Below are positions 43,714 to 52,200 of a stretch of 64,000 nt of DNA, piece after piece. Location: assembly GCA_944383265.1 (NCBI GenBank), contig CALWOX010000004.1, positions 124,001 through 188,000 on the forward strand. Direction: 5' to 3'. Positions within the stretch are counted from its first letter, which is position 1; the number at the start of each line of letters is the position of its first letter. Origin of the DNA: an uncultured Lachnospiraceae bacterium. Lineage in GTDB: Bacteria; Bacillota; Clostridia; Lachnospirales; Lachnospiraceae. Made by a program: the position numbers and the translations under genes. A model generated the notes under the pieces. That model searched no databases. It worked only from the letters and a program-made list of their open reading frames with translations, and was not told the DNA's origin.

Positions 43714-44766
43714 ATGAGAAGAATAATTTCTTTTTTGTCAGCAGCTATAACAGCTTTTTCGCTCGCAGCCAGCAGTCAGGTTGATATGCAGCATGAGGAG
43801 GAACTCCCGATAAGTGAAGGCTCAGTGAGTGACAATATTCTTATAGCTTATTTTTCTTGGGCTGAAAATGCAGTACTTCCTGAGGGAGACGGAGAGGCGG
43901 ATGCAGTCTCATCACCAAGTGTCCGTGTGCCGGGTAATGTTCAGCAGCCGGCAGGTTGGATTCAAGAGGAAACAGGAGGTGATCTGTTTTCTATCCGTGT
44001 AACAGAGCCTTACCCGTCCGATTGGGATGCGTGTCTTGAACGGGCTAACGAGGAGAGAGGCAGCAATGCACGGCCTGAGCTTCAGGAGAACATACGTGAT
44101 CCGGAACGATATGACACGGTTTTTCTCGGCTATCCTAACTGGTGGTATGGCGTACCGATGCCATTACTCAGCTTTCTGGATCAAAACGATTTTTCAGGGA
44201 AAAATGTATACTTATTCTGCTCCCATGGTACCGGAGGACTTGCAAACAGTGTAGACCTGATTACAGAGGCTGTGCCTGATGCAATCATTTCAGATAATAT
44301 TTTTGATTGCTGTGAGGAAGACGCCCCTTCATCGGAAGATGATGTGAAATCATGGGTAAATGAACTTGGATTTTTTATTGCTTCAGCAAATCAAAACGAG
44401 CAGGAGGAGGTTTCTATGAGAATATCTGTGACTGACGGAGAAAACAAGGTAGAGTATGAATTAAATAACAGCGGGGCGGCAAGGACCCTTTATGAAATGC
44501 TGCCGCTTACTGTGGGGGTAGAGGATTTCAGCACAAATGAAAAGACTTTTTATCCTCCGAAGGAGCTTCCCTGTGAAGATACACCGCTTGCCGGGACGGA
44601 TGCAGAAGGAGGGACCTTGGCTTATTATGAGCCTTGGGGAGATGTGGTAATGTTTTACGCAGGATATAACGGAAATTCTTCCTTATACGAATTAGGGCAC
44701 GCAGTTTCAGGCACAGACAGTATAAGCAGCCTGTCAGGGACGATCACTATAGAAGCGGTTGAATAA
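43714..44766 (+). CDS. Exported flavodoxin-like + cyclophilin-like fusion protein
   Basis: A 350-residue protein with a short N-terminal hydrophobic signal (MRRIISFLSAAITAFSLAAS). Residues 42-228 form a flavodoxin_4-type domain (DNILIAYFSWAENA, PYPSDWDACLERANEE, DTVFLGYPNWWYGVPMPLLS). Residues 235-350 form a cyclophilin-like beta-barrel (MRISVTDGENKVEYELNNSG, ENTLYEMLP-type, GDVVMFYAGYN). It probably binds FMN at the outside face of the membrane. First structural gene of a redox cassette after LysR; the genes that follow are damaged, but this one is intact. Confidence 0.8.
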   Translation: MRRIISFLSAAITAFSLAASSQVDMQHEEELPISEGSVSDNILIAYFSWAENAVLPEGDGEADAVSSPSVRVPGNVQQPAGWIQEETGGDLFSIRVTEPYPSDWDACLERANEERGSNARPELQENIRDPERYDTVFLGYPNWWYGVPMPLLSFLDQNDFSGKNVYLFCSHGTGGLANSVDLITEAVPDAIISDNIFDCCEEDAPSSEDDVKSWVNELGFFIASANQNEQEEVSMRISVTDGENKVEYELNNSGAARTLYEMLPLTVGVEDFSTNEKTFYPPKELPCEDTPLAGTDAEGGTLAYYEPWGDVVMFYAGYNGNSSLYELGHAVSGTDSISSLSGTITIEAVE

Positions 44767-44818
44767 TATAGCTTTTTCGGTATTTGAATATAATTTTTTA
44801 AATTTGGAGGAACATAGC

Positions 44819-45757
44819 ATGGAACTTAAAAAATTACCTGTGATAGCCATGGGTGCATGGGCATGGGGAAATGACGGAACTTTTGGAGAAAAGCTGACCG
44901 CAGAGGATCTGCGTCCTGTGTTTGACGCTGCTATGAGGGCAGGGCTTAACTTATGGGATACTGCTTATGCATATGGCATGGGTAATTCTGAAAAAATACT
45001 CGGGGAGTTTTTGAAAGACTATCCCCGGGAGAGTGTTATTATTTCTGATAAATTTACACCTCAATGCGCTGAAAGTGATGCGGAAAATGCGGTTATAGAA
45101 CTTTATGAGAAAAGCGCCAAGTTGCTTGGCACAGATGAAACAGACATTTATTGGATACATAATCCTGTAGGAGCACCTGAGTGGACCCGTAAGCTTATCC
45201 CTCTTGCAAAGTCGGGAAAGATAGGATGAATCGGGCTTTCCAACCACAACATGGCCGAGATAAAGGAGGCTTCCGACATATTGGAGGCGGAGGGACTTAA
45301 GATATCCGTCATACAGAACCATTACAGCCTTCTTAATCGTTCCTCGGAGACATCAGGTATCCTTGACTACTGTAAGGAGAATGACATCACCTTCTTTTCC
45401 TATATGGTTTTGGAGCAGGGGGCATTATCGGGAAAATACGATACAAGTCATCCGTTCCCTGCAGATTCCGACAGAGGGGAGGTATATAATCCGATGCTGC
45501 CCGAATTGGAAAAGTTGAACGCTTGCTTAAAGGAGATAGCCGACACTCATGACGTAGCGGCGGCGCAGATACCGATAGCCTGGGCTATTGCAAAGGGAAC
45601 ACTGCCTATTATCGGCGTTACAAAGGTATATCAGGTGGAGGATGCGATAAAAGCTGCCTCATTGAAACTTTCTGAGGAGGAAATTACTCGTATGGAGAAG
45701 CTTTCCGGAGAGATGCAGCTGAATGTGATTCGTTATTGGGAAAAGGAAATGAAATAA
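44819..45757 (+). pseudogene. Aldo/keto reductase gene with an in-frame TGA
   Basis: ATG at 44819 follows GGAGG. Both halves are aldo/keto reductase in one frame: LWDTAYAYG (catalytic Asp/Tyr), VIISDKFTP (Lys), YWIHNPVG (His) before, and IGLSNHNMAEIKEA, HYSLLNRS and PIIGVTKVYQ after. TGA at 45227-45229 (codon 137) replaces the residue between KIG and IGLSNHN, where relatives often have a basic residue; a CGA-to-TGA change would explain it. The whole would be 312 residues, the usual length. Without readthrough only the first third is made. No convincing SECIS hairpin follows the TGA, so selenocysteine is not favoured. Confidence 0.85.
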
Positions 45758-45758
45758 G

Positions 45759-45995
45759 TGGAGCGATGCTCCGATGGCAGTCTATACATTCCTTGAGAGC
45801 TATGATTGGACCGGAAAGACATTGATCCCGTTTAATACCGGTGCCTCCGGTGGTTTCGGAAGGAGCCTCTCTGGAATAGAGAAGAGTGCTTCAGGGGCAG
45901 AGACGGCAGAAGGCTTGGAGCTTACTGAAGGTGAGCTGTCCGACGCGGTGAATCGTATCACCGAATGGCTTACAGGCCTTGGTCTGATCGGCTAA
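45759..45995 (+). pseudogene. 3' fragment of a flavodoxin gene
   Basis: Directly after the aldo/keto reductase stop the frame reads WSDAPMAVYTFLESYDWTGK and on to LTGLGLIG, the second half of a flavodoxin_4 protein (relatives: PNWW-x3-PMA). The first half with the FMN phosphate loop is missing. An ATG at 45774 could start a 73-residue peptide but without a fold. It looks like the product of a deletion that joined two neighbouring genes. Confidence 0.8.
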
Positions 45996-46016
45996 TGCGG
46001 GAAAGGGGGAGGCGGT

Positions 46017-46390
46017 TTGAAGCCGAAGGCAAAAATTAAAATAGGTATTGCGACCATGTCAGGCCTTATGATAAGCGGAATAATGCTCTCTGAACATGTT
46101 TTTTCTTTTTTAAACATTCATGGGGCATGTCCTTTGCAAGGCTTCTTCACATGTCCTCCTCATATTGGGGATTTGTGCTTATGTCTTTTCATATCGGGCT
46201 TCATTGGAGTATGCTCCTCAATATGGCAAGGAAGGCAGGAGATGGAGGACATGGAACTCAGGGGAAACGGAAAATACTATTTCGCATACTTGGTGCTTCT
46301 ATAGCTGTCTACGGCTTTGCTGTATTTATCCGTAACAGGCAAGGCAAAATAAACGCTTTGCCCGAAGGCGGATGTCAGAAAGGCTCTTGA
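46017..46390 (+). pseudogene. DUF4405 membrane protein gene, frameshifted
   Basis: The TTG at 46017 after GGGGGAGG reads IGIATMSGLMISGIMLSEHV then FSFLNIHG and then loses the frame. Another frame picks up at once with MSFARLLHMSSSYWGFVLMS and FHIGLHWSMLLNMARKAG, the conserved His-bearing rest of a DUF4405 (small heme- or quinone-linked membrane) protein. The switch lies in a run of four G (46122-46125); five G would restore IHGGMSFARLLHM. So a one-base loss in a G-run broke it. Confidence 0.82.
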
Positions 46391-46472
46391 GGTGCAGGAA
46401 GACGGGGGAGAGCAGCTTAAGGAGAACGTTGAGCAATGGATTCAAAGAAACATAGCTTATCACAGGTTATAA
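46391..46472 (+). other. Short coding remnant after the DUF4405 pseudogene
   Basis: A third frame, open from about 46353, reads PKADVRKALEVQEDGGEQLK and ends IQRNIAYHRL at 46472. It looks like a protein C-terminus with amphipathic helices but lacks its start, so it is probably another decayed end. Source family not recognised. Confidence 0.4.
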
Positions 46473-46532
46473 ATAAAATTTAAAATATAAGTTTTTTATA
46501 TAAATACCTCTCTTAAATGTCATTTCAGATAA

Positions 46533-46558
46533 TTTTGATATAATCTTAAATATCAAAA
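46533..46558. promoter_or_regulatory. Inverted repeat over the -10 of the oxidoreductase operon
   Basis: TTTTGATAT (46533-46541) and ATATCAAAA (46550-46558) are a perfect 9-bp repeat with an 8-base spacer. It includes a TATAAT (46539-46544) and ends 17 bases before the ATG. This is a good position for a repressor; the regulator is not identified. Confidence 0.55.
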
Positions 46559-46575
46559 AGAGGAGTAATATCGAG

Positions 46576-48657
46576 ATGACTGAAATAAGGCAAACATTTT
46601 GCAGCATATGTTCCTCGGATTGTCCCATGAAATGCCTCATAGAGGACGGAAGGATAGTCGGAGTGGAGCCCGCAGGAGGCGGACTTTGCTCAAAGGGAGC
46701 TGCGGCTCTGCAGTATGTATATAACAAGGACAGGATAAAGACAGCTCTGAAGCGGGTCGGTGAAAAGGGCAGTGGAAAATTTGAAGCTGTTTCCATGGAC
46801 GAGGCCCTCTCAATAACAGCCAAGAGGCTTTTGGAGCTCAGAGAAAAATACGGGCCCGAATCCGTGGTATTCTATGCGGGATACCCCAAATGGTTCAGGC
46901 CCGCTCTTTTGCGTTTTTCAAACGCTTTCGGCTCTCCGAATTTCTGTACCGAATCAAGCACCTGCTTTCAGGCCTATGCCCTGTCTTGGGCTTTGACCTT
47001 TGGAGGAAAGCCTGCGGGACCCGACCTTAAAAATTGCAGGACTCTTGTTCTCTGGAGCAGGAATATATTTCACTCGGACATAAAAATGGGGCCCGTCCTT
47101 CGGGACCTCAAAAAAAGAGGAGTGAAGATAATAGATGTGGATCCGAGAAATACAGTTACAGCGAGAGAAGCCGACATCCGGCTTGATCCTATTCCGGGAA
47201 CAGACGGAGCTCTTGCACTTGCCATGGGAAATGTGATTATAAAAGAGGGTCTTTATGACAAGGCTTTTACGGAGAAATATGTGTATGGCTTTAAGGAGTA
47301 CTGTGATTATGCAAGGGGATTTACTCCGGAGAAAGCGCAGGAAATAACAGGAGTAGGAGCCGCTAAAATTATTGAGGCGGCAAGACTTTATGCAAAGAAC
47401 AGCCCTTCGGCAATTATGTTTTCAGCTTCACCTGTAGTACACAATATAAACGGAGTTCAGAATTACAGGGCGGTGGAAGCTCTTATTGCCATAACGGGAA
47501 ATTATGACATAGAGGGAGGAAACAGGGTCAGGGCAGCGGCAGCAGCGCCCCTTAACGAGTTCGGGAAGGTCATAAGAAAGAAGGAGTCGGAGGCTATAGG
47601 ACAGAGAGAATTCCCCGCTTGGTTTGACTGCTCCTGTGAGGAGGCACAATGCATACATCTCGGAAGACAGATATTGACCGGCGAACCATATCCTTTGAAG
47701 GGGCTTTTTGCTATGGGTATGAATCACAGGATGTGGCCGAAGCCCTCAAAGCTTAACGAAGCTCTTTCTCGTCTTGAATTTTATGTCGATACAGATATAT
47801 TTATGTCGGAATCTGCAAAGTACGCGGACATCATACTTCCCGCTCAGAGCTTTTTTGAGCATGATGAGATACTTCCACAAAGAGGAGAGGCTGTTCGTAT
47901 GAGGCCTGCCATTATACCTCCCTATGGGGATGCGGAGAATGATATAGTAATAATTCAAAGGCTCATGAAGCTCATGGGTCTTTCGGACGATGTGCTTTCC
48001 GGAAGCTATGACGAATACATGGAATATATCCTTTCGCCCTCAGGTGTAAGTCTTAAGGAACTGAGAAATAAACCGGAGGGAGTGCCCGGAAAAAATCTCA
48101 TAAAGCCTGTGGTAAAAAGCTATGAGACAAAGCGGTTTTCCACTCCATCGGGAAAGGTCGAGCTTTACTCGCTTGTCCTTGAAAAATACAGAGAAAGCCA
48201 AGGCTATGAACCGCTTCCTCATTATACTGATTTCAGAGAAAAGACAGCAAGGAAGCTTGGAAGCCGGGAAAAAGCCGAGGAATTTAAAAAGAGCTATCCG
48301 CTCATATTGAATACAGGCTCAAGAAGGCCTCAGTTTTTCCATTCGAGAACCTACAGAATGTCATGGCTTAAAAATCTTGAGGAGGCTTCACTTGTTGAAA
48401 TGCATCCTGACGATGCGAATGAAAGGGGACTTCGGGACGGAGACCGGGTTAATATAAGCTCTCCTGTGGGGAGCATAGAGGCTTTTTTGTCAGTAAATCT
48501 TTCCTGCCATCCCAGGGTCGTAAATATATATCACGGGAACGAGTCGGCCGATGCAAATGAGCTTATACCTGAGGATTATCTTGATCCTGTTTCAGGCTTT
48601 CCGGGATTTAAATCTTATTTTTGCGAGGTAAGGAAAACAGATGAAGGTTCAAATTAA
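46576..48657 (+). CDS. Molybdopterin (bis-MGD) oxidoreductase catalytic subunit
   Basis: A 693-residue member of the DMSO reductase superfamily. The N-terminal [4Fe-4S] ligands are Cys9, Cys12, Cys16 and Cys38 (CSICSSDC, then LCSKG). Cofactor-binding regions: GPESVVFYAGYPKWFRPALL, TLVLWSRNIFHSD, IIDVDPRNTVTAREAD, and the C-terminal domain NTGSRRPQFFHSRTYRMSW with GDRVNISSPVG. CTESSTC probably contains the metal ligand. No Tat signal, so cytoplasmic. It overlaps a four-cluster ferredoxin gene, which will be the electron-transfer subunit. No membrane anchor or cofactor genes adjoin. Substrate unknown; relatives include thiosulfate/polysulfide reductases and hydratases. Confidence 0.88.
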   Translation: MTEIRQTFCSICSSDCPMKCLIEDGRIVGVEPAGGGLCSKGAAALQYVYNKDRIKTALKRVGEKGSGKFEAVSMDEALSITAKRLLELREKYGPESVVFYAGYPKWFRPALLRFSNAFGSPNFCTESSTCFQAYALSWALTFGGKPAGPDLKNCRTLVLWSRNIFHSDIKMGPVLRDLKKRGVKIIDVDPRNTVTAREADIRLDPIPGTDGALALAMGNVIIKEGLYDKAFTEKYVYGFKEYCDYARGFTPEKAQEITGVGAAKIIEAARLYAKNSPSAIMFSASPVVHNINGVQNYRAVEALIAITGNYDIEGGNRVRAAAAAPLNEFGKVIRKKESEAIGQREFPAWFDCSCEEAQCIHLGRQILTGEPYPLKGLFAMGMNHRMWPKPSKLNEALSRLEFYVDTDIFMSESAKYADIILPAQSFFEHDEILPQRGEAVRMRPAIIPPYGDAENDIVIIQRLMKLMGLSDDVLSGSYDEYMEYILSPSGVSLKELRNKPEGVPGKNLIKPVVKSYETKRFSTPSGKVELYSLVLEKYRESQGYEPLPHYTDFREKTARKLGSREKAEEFKKSYPLILNTGSRRPQFFHSRTYRMSWLKNLEEASLVEMHPDDANERGLRDGDRVNISSPVGSIEAFLSVNLSCHPRVVNIYHGNESADANELIPEDYLDPVSGFPGFKSYFCEVRKTDEGSN

Positions 48658-49066
48658 GACAGATACCGATAAATGCGTTGGATGCCTTGCCTGTATGACA
48701 GCCTGCATAGCAGCGCACTATTCCTTTGAAGATGAAGATGCGGAGAGCTTCAGGAGCATAAGAAGGCTAAAGGATGAAAAGGCGGGATTTCAGAAAAATA
48801 TATGTATTTCATGTACTCATTGCGGAGGCTGTATAAATGTATGCAAGAGTGGAGCAATCTTCAGAGACGAAGAAACAGGACTTGTGCTATTCGATAAGGC
48901 TCTCTGTACAGGCTGCAAAAGCTGTGCTGAAGTATGCCCTGTTTCAGCTATAAGCTACGATAAAGAAGGGAAAATAAAAAAGTGCGACGGGTGTGTGGAC
49001 AGAGTAAGAGCGGGAAAAGCTCCCGCCTGCGTATCGGTATGCTATATGAAGGCTATAAGCATTTAA
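48641..49066 (+). CDS. 4Fe-4S electron-transfer subunit (DmsB/HycB-like)
   Basis: A 141-residue ferredoxin with four Cys groups: CVGCLACMTAC, CISCTHCGGCINVC, CTGCKSCAEVC and CDGCVDRVRAGKAPACVSVC, enough for four [4Fe-4S] clusters. It overlaps the end of the molybdopterin subunit by 17 bases, so the two are coupled and form a soluble dimer. It would pass electrons between the molybdenum or tungsten site and an outside carrier. Confidence 0.93.
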   Translation: MKVQIKTDTDKCVGCLACMTACIAAHYSFEDEDAESFRSIRRLKDEKAGFQKNICISCTHCGGCINVCKSGAIFRDEETGLVLFDKALCTGCKSCAEVCPVSAISYDKEGKIKKCDGCVDRVRAGKAPACVSVCYMKAISI

Positions 49067-49247
49067 GGTAATATTTCCGGACAATTTTGCATCATAAGTC
49101 CATTAACGGGAAATGCTGTTGACAGCAAATTAAATTCATAGTAAGTTGATAGACAAATAATGCAAATATCTCCTGACGAGTATCCGGCCGGTGCCTGCTC
49201 AGCTTGATTTTGACTTATTTTATAAAGGCATTTTGGAGGGAACGATT

Positions 49248-52200
49248 ATGAGGCCAAAGATGGCAAGGCGCTTTTTAGCTCTTGCTTTATCTGCAGTGAT
49301 GATACTTGAATCAGGAGTTACTTCATTAGCCGCCGAAAGCAGTGCGGCTTTTGAGAATGCTTCAGATCAGTCAGGATCGGAGGCAGAAGCTGTTGACAGT
49401 TTACCTGAGGCTGCGGAAAAGGAAGAAGCAAGTAGTGAGAAAGAAAGCCTGAAAGATGAGAATGTACTAAAAGAAAGCGATGAAAATCAAAAAAACGAAA
49501 ATGTAGTTAATGAAAATAATGAAAACCGAAAAGACGAGAATGAAACAGGTGAGGATGCTACAGATACAGATATTAAAGAAAATCCCGAAAGTGTAGAAAA
49601 AGAGAGCACTGATGTGAGAGATAATAAAAGCTCTTCAGAAGATGAAAGCTCTGTCGAAGATGATAAGCTAAAAGATGATAAGTTAAAAGATGATAAGACA
49701 GAAAAGGATATAAGCTTAGAATATCCGGCACAGAGATTCGTAAAGAAGGTAGGGAATGTAAAGATAACTGTGGAAGCTCCTGCCGGAGCGTTTCCCAAGG
49801 GAACACGCCTTAAGGTAAAAAAAATAAGATCCTCAGCGGTCATTGAGGAGATAAAGGAAGCATCAGGCAAAAAGCATATCACACGCTCTGATATAAAGGC
49901 ATATGATTTTAATTTTTATACTGATGAAGAGGAAAATATAGAGCCCTTAAAGGAGATATCCGTTCGCTTCACAAATCTTAATATTAAGGAAAACAGAGAG
50001 ATATCTGTATTCCACATGGAAGATGAAAAATCCATAGCCGATCCTATAGATGCGGATTATACCGAGGATGAGTCAGGCGCTGTAGAACTCAGCGTTTCTG
50101 ACTTTTCTATATATGCAATACTTGAGACACCTGAGGAAGATGAAGAATCGCCTGCCGCATCTCCGTCGGAGGCTGCGGAGGAGGAACCTGAATTCGGCAA
50201 TACGGCAAATTATGATTCATCTTTAAACCTTGCTGACGGAAATGATTCGTTTTTCGGAGGGGAGTTAATATACCTTTACAATGAGCTTTCGATATCGGGA
50301 AACGAGGCCGCGGTACCTGCAGGCAGCTATACTGTCATAAGGCTTTCAAAGGACAAATTTACAGCCCCGAAGAGGACTGACATATCTGCTACCTTTGAGA
50401 GGATAGACAACATAGAGATAACGGAAAATGATTCTGAATATATAATAAAAACCATATATAAGGAGCTTTACGGAGGCTTTACAGGCGCAACTCCTTTAAA
50501 GGTAAGCCTTAAAGCGGGAAAGACCGAGAACCTGACAAAAGCTGTAATAAATCAGGAATATTACAGTCCGAAGGGCAAAAAGCTTTCAGAGAGCGAGGTT
50601 GAGGTAAACGGTAAAGCGGCGATAGAAACCGTTTATGGAGCAAACTACTCGGCTGAGGCTCTTAAGCTTGAACAGGCTGATGACAAATACGTTATAAAGC
50701 AAGGTGTATACATCTCTTTCAGGCCTAACAGTATCTCCAGACCTAATGCAAATATGGTAGATCCCAGAGAAAGGCGTATATATGTCCGGATACCGAAGGG
50801 AACGAAGATAAAGGAAAACACAGGATGGAGCTATGAGGAAAGCAGCGGAAGATATTTTAAGGACATCAACAGAGTCATAGAGCTCGACGATTTCACTGTG
50901 GCGCTGGATATTTCAGGCAATGATTACACCTTATATGATACTGCTCAAAGGCCAATGAGATATGATGTAAAATATTCCATGAGCCCTATAAAGGACGGAT
51001 TGGTGAAAAATGACCTCGGACCTGCAGAGGCTACTGTGACAAAGTACTATTACCTTCCGAAAAAGGCTATCATAAAGGATGCATACCACAGCATATTTAC
51101 TGCCAGATATCGTATGTATATAGGCAAAGACAATAATGCTCTCAAAGGAAGATCATGGGACGGGGAAAGCGGTGTAAATCTTCCCTATGACAGCTCACAG
51201 CTTTCGGAGGTCAGAGCAGCCTTTGAGCACAGAGTCATATCAAATATTTCCATTTATAACCCGAAGGATGATACCGAGCTGTGGAAGTTTGTGATAAAGT
51301 CAAGCGTTACAGATGTCCCCGGATATACATATCCGAGCGAAATACGTCTTAACATAAGAGGACTTGGGGAAGACAGCGATTTCCTTAAGGAGAAGCTTGA
51401 AGGTACCAAGGCTTACGGAATAAAATATGACGGAACGAAGGAGCTCATTTCTGATAATGTCCCCATAATAACGAGCGAAAATCGTACGACATCTCTCGGA
51501 GAAGAGGACCTTGCCAAATTTGACGGCAGGGAGTATAAGTCTGTAGAGTTTGTCTATCCGGGGGACGGAATAGTACTTACCGGAAAGGATGAGATCTATA
51601 AATACAGTACAGCTTTTTACACCCTTGTGATCGCGGACATAAGGCCTGATATCCTTGTTGATCTGAAAAAGCTTATAAGTGAAAATAAGATCCCTCAGAT
51701 AAACGGTATTCAAAGAAATGCTCCGGGATACTCCGTATATGATGATTTTTCTCGAGTTTTTTACGAGATCACATACAAGGTAAAGGATGACGATACGAGT
51801 CAGACTACCCAAAAGGGTTCTCAACTTTCCGATACCGACAGCGTTTTCAGGCTTCAATATGATTATATATCAAGAGCTAATGATATAGGAATCACGAATG
51901 GATCAAGCTTTTATGTGGATGATATAGTGACCTCAAGGACCGCATATACCCACACAAGATACGGAAGCTTTGCGGATGCTACCGAGCCGGAAAATCTTAA
52001 CCTGTATTATCTGGTACCTGACGGATTGGAGCCTATAGATGACCCTGAAATGTTCAAGGAGCTTGAGGTAATAAGAGGCTATCTTCCCGGAAAGAATCTT
52101 GTGGTGGCAAAGCCTGAAACCATGCATGTGCCATATATCACAGATTTAAACAGGAATTCCTCTTCCGCGTCAGAGACCAATTACTACGCTCTGAGTTTTA

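Noticed and set aside
45227-45229. TGA as selenocysteine codon
   Set aside because: No clear SECIS-type stem-loop in the 40 bases after TGA, and relatives do not have Cys at this place; a point mutation is simpler.
43714-46472. Mobile element carrying the redox genes
   Set aside because: No transposase, integrase, terminal repeats or target duplications could be seen at the edges; tRNA-Trp lies close by but no att-like duplicate of its 3' end was found.
49659-49697. CRISPR-like repeat
   Set aside because: The 15-bp units are contiguous, in frame and code for DDKLK; no spacers exist. No CRISPR array was seen anywhere in the window.
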